Translations under genes and position numbers: made by a program | From: Deltaproteobacteria bacterium | GTDB lineage: Bacteria > Desulfobacterota > Desulfobacteria > Desulfobacterales > JAFDDL01 | Assembly: GCA_019310865.1 (NCBI GenBank) | Contig: JAFDDL010000231.1 | Span: 1 to 6,265, forward strand | Direction of reading: 5' to 3' | DNA length: 6,265 nt | Shown here: piece by piece, positions 5,436 through 6,265 of the stretch | Layout: the number at the start of each line of letters is the position of its first letter | Position numbering within the stretch: position 1 is the first letter of the stretch | Notes under the pieces: model-generated | What the model saw: only the letters and a program-made list of their open reading frames with translations | Databases searched by the model: none | What the model was told of the DNA's origin: nothing

Positions 5436-6265
5436 ATGATGGGCACTACTAAAAAGTACAATGGCATGCTCGAAGAGCTCTTGGCAGGAAATCGCCGGGT
5501 TGCAGCTCGATTGATCACGATGATCGAAAATCGATCCGAGGGGATTGTCGATTTAATGAAGCGTATCTATCCCCACACGGGCCATGCGTTGATCATTGGT
5601 TTGACGGGTGCGGGTGGAAGCGGCAAATCGAGCCTGGTCGGCCAACTAATCGGTAGTTTCAGAGAACAAGGGAAAAAGGTGGGTGTTATTGCGGTCGATC
5701 CCTCCAGTCCGTTTTCGGGCGGAGCGATACTGGGGGACAGGATTCGGTTTCAAAAATACGCACAGGATAAAAATGTCTATATCAGGTCCATGGGTTCTAG
5801 GGGCTATCTAGGCGGACTTTGCCGCGCAACAACGGATGCAATACGAATTTTAGAGGCCATGGGAAACGATGTGATCCTTGTGGAAACCTTAGGGGCAGGC
5901 CAGGATGAGATCGACATCATTCACATTGTTCAAACCTGCCTTCTGGTGGTAACACCGGGTATGGGCGATGACATTCAGGCAATGAAGGCCGGTATCATGG
6001 AGATAGCTGATATTATTGTTCTGAATAAAGCCGACCTAGAGGGTGCAACCGTTGCGCTACAGAACCTCGCGGCATCATTGAATTTAAAGTTGTCTAACGA
6101 TAAAGAGGCCTGGAGACCAAAAATTATTCCCTGCGTGTCCGCAGCTTCCAAATCTGAAGACATCAGTGGTATTGAAAGTCTTGTTGAGGCCATCGCAGAA
6201 CACCAGAACCATTTAAAGGATACCGAACGGATCGAATTAGTAAGATATAAGCGTGTTGAACAGGA
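5436..6265 (+). CDS. MeaB/ArgK-family G-protein chaperone of the B12 mutase (3' end outside window)
   Basis: The frame stays open for 276 codons to the window edge; family members run to roughly 320-330 residues. MeaB (human MMAA) uses GTP hydrolysis to gate adenosylcobalamin delivery and to protect or rescue acyl-CoA mutases. Motifs in order: P-loop GLTGAGGSGKSS (55-66); metal/Mg region VDPSSPFSGGAILGDRIR (87-104); IRSMGSRGYLGGLCRAT (116-132), a family signature; the G3-like VETLGAGQDE (149-158); base-specificity NKAD (197-200); and VSAAS (234-238) as G5. Start: of two adjacent in-frame ATGs (5436 and 5439) the first is 10 bases from AAGGA (5421-5425), which lies in the end of the preceding gene. 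The P-loop reads GAGGSGK where the family commonly has GPPGAGK, and ETLGAGQ replaces the usual ETVGVGQ; both keep the key residues. Its place directly after the mutase subunits indicates a dedicated chaperone for this mutase. Confidence 0.93.
   Translation, partial: MMGTTKKYNGMLEELLAGNRRVAARLITMIENRSEGIVDLMKRIYPHTGHALIIGLTGAGGSGKSSLVGQLIGSFREQGKKVGVIAVDPSSPFSGGAILGDRIRFQKYAQDKNVYIRSMGSRGYLGGLCRATTDAIRILEAMGNDVILVETLGAGQDEIDIIHIVQTCLLVVTPGMGDDIQAMKAGIMEIADIIVLNKADLEGATVALQNLAASLNLKLSNDKEAWRPKIIPCVSAASKSEDISGIESLVEAIAEHQNHLKDTERIELVRYKRVEQ

Overview
The window looks like a catabolic locus from an anaerobic bacterium, most plausibly a sulfate-reducing or related Desulfobacterota (deltaproteobacterial) species. 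This is inferred from gene content: a ferredoxin-type 2-oxoacid oxidoreductase gamma subunit, a glutamate-synthase-small-subunit-like flavoprotein with extra iron-sulfur motifs, and a two-subunit B12-dependent acyl-CoA mutase with its own G-protein chaperone. No rRNA or other marker fixes the taxonomy.

Leftward arm (1-3083, minus strand). In transcription order it holds a TetR-family regulator (2340-3083), a 144-bp imperfect palindrome resembling a MITE or other small inverted-repeat element (2191-2334), a 2-oxoacid:acceptor oxidoreductase gamma subunit (1609-2172), and a FAD/NAD(P) oxidoreductase (1-1612, cut by the window edge). The last two overlap by 4 bases (ATGA) and so look translationally coupled. 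The thiamine-diphosphate catalytic subunits that a gamma subunit needs are not here and may lie beyond position 1.

Divergent control region (3084-3280). An AT-rich intergenic stretch with overlapping dyads separates the TetR gene from the rightward operon. This is the expected place for a TetR operator and both promoters.

Rightward arm (3281-6265, plus strand). It carries an adenosylcobalamin-dependent acyl-CoA mutase catalytic subunit (564 aa), its separate B12-binding subunit (134 aa), and a MeaB/ArgK-type GTPase that loads and protects the mutase (cut by the right edge). Each has a recognisable Shine-Dalgarno sequence and the gaps are short (49 and 6 bases), so this is almost certainly one operon.

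The main point of interest is the mutase. Aligned by eye to Propionibacterium methylmalonyl-CoA mutase (MCM), it keeps the barrel framework, the adenosyl-contacting glutamates and Gln197. The acyl pocket is rebuilt: Tyr89 becomes Val, Arg207 becomes Gly, His244 becomes Asp, His328 becomes Ala, Gln330 becomes His and Asn366 becomes Cys. It also lacks the Asp117 signature of 2-hydroxyisobutyryl-CoA mutase. The enzyme therefore probably rearranges an acyl-CoA other than methylmalonyl-CoA, and its substrate cannot be named from sequence. A plausible whole-locus model is a TetR regulator that senses an acyl-CoA and controls a mutase step, with the oxidoreductase genes serving a 2-oxoacid or electron-transfer step of the same pathway. 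The link between the two arms is inference from proximity only.
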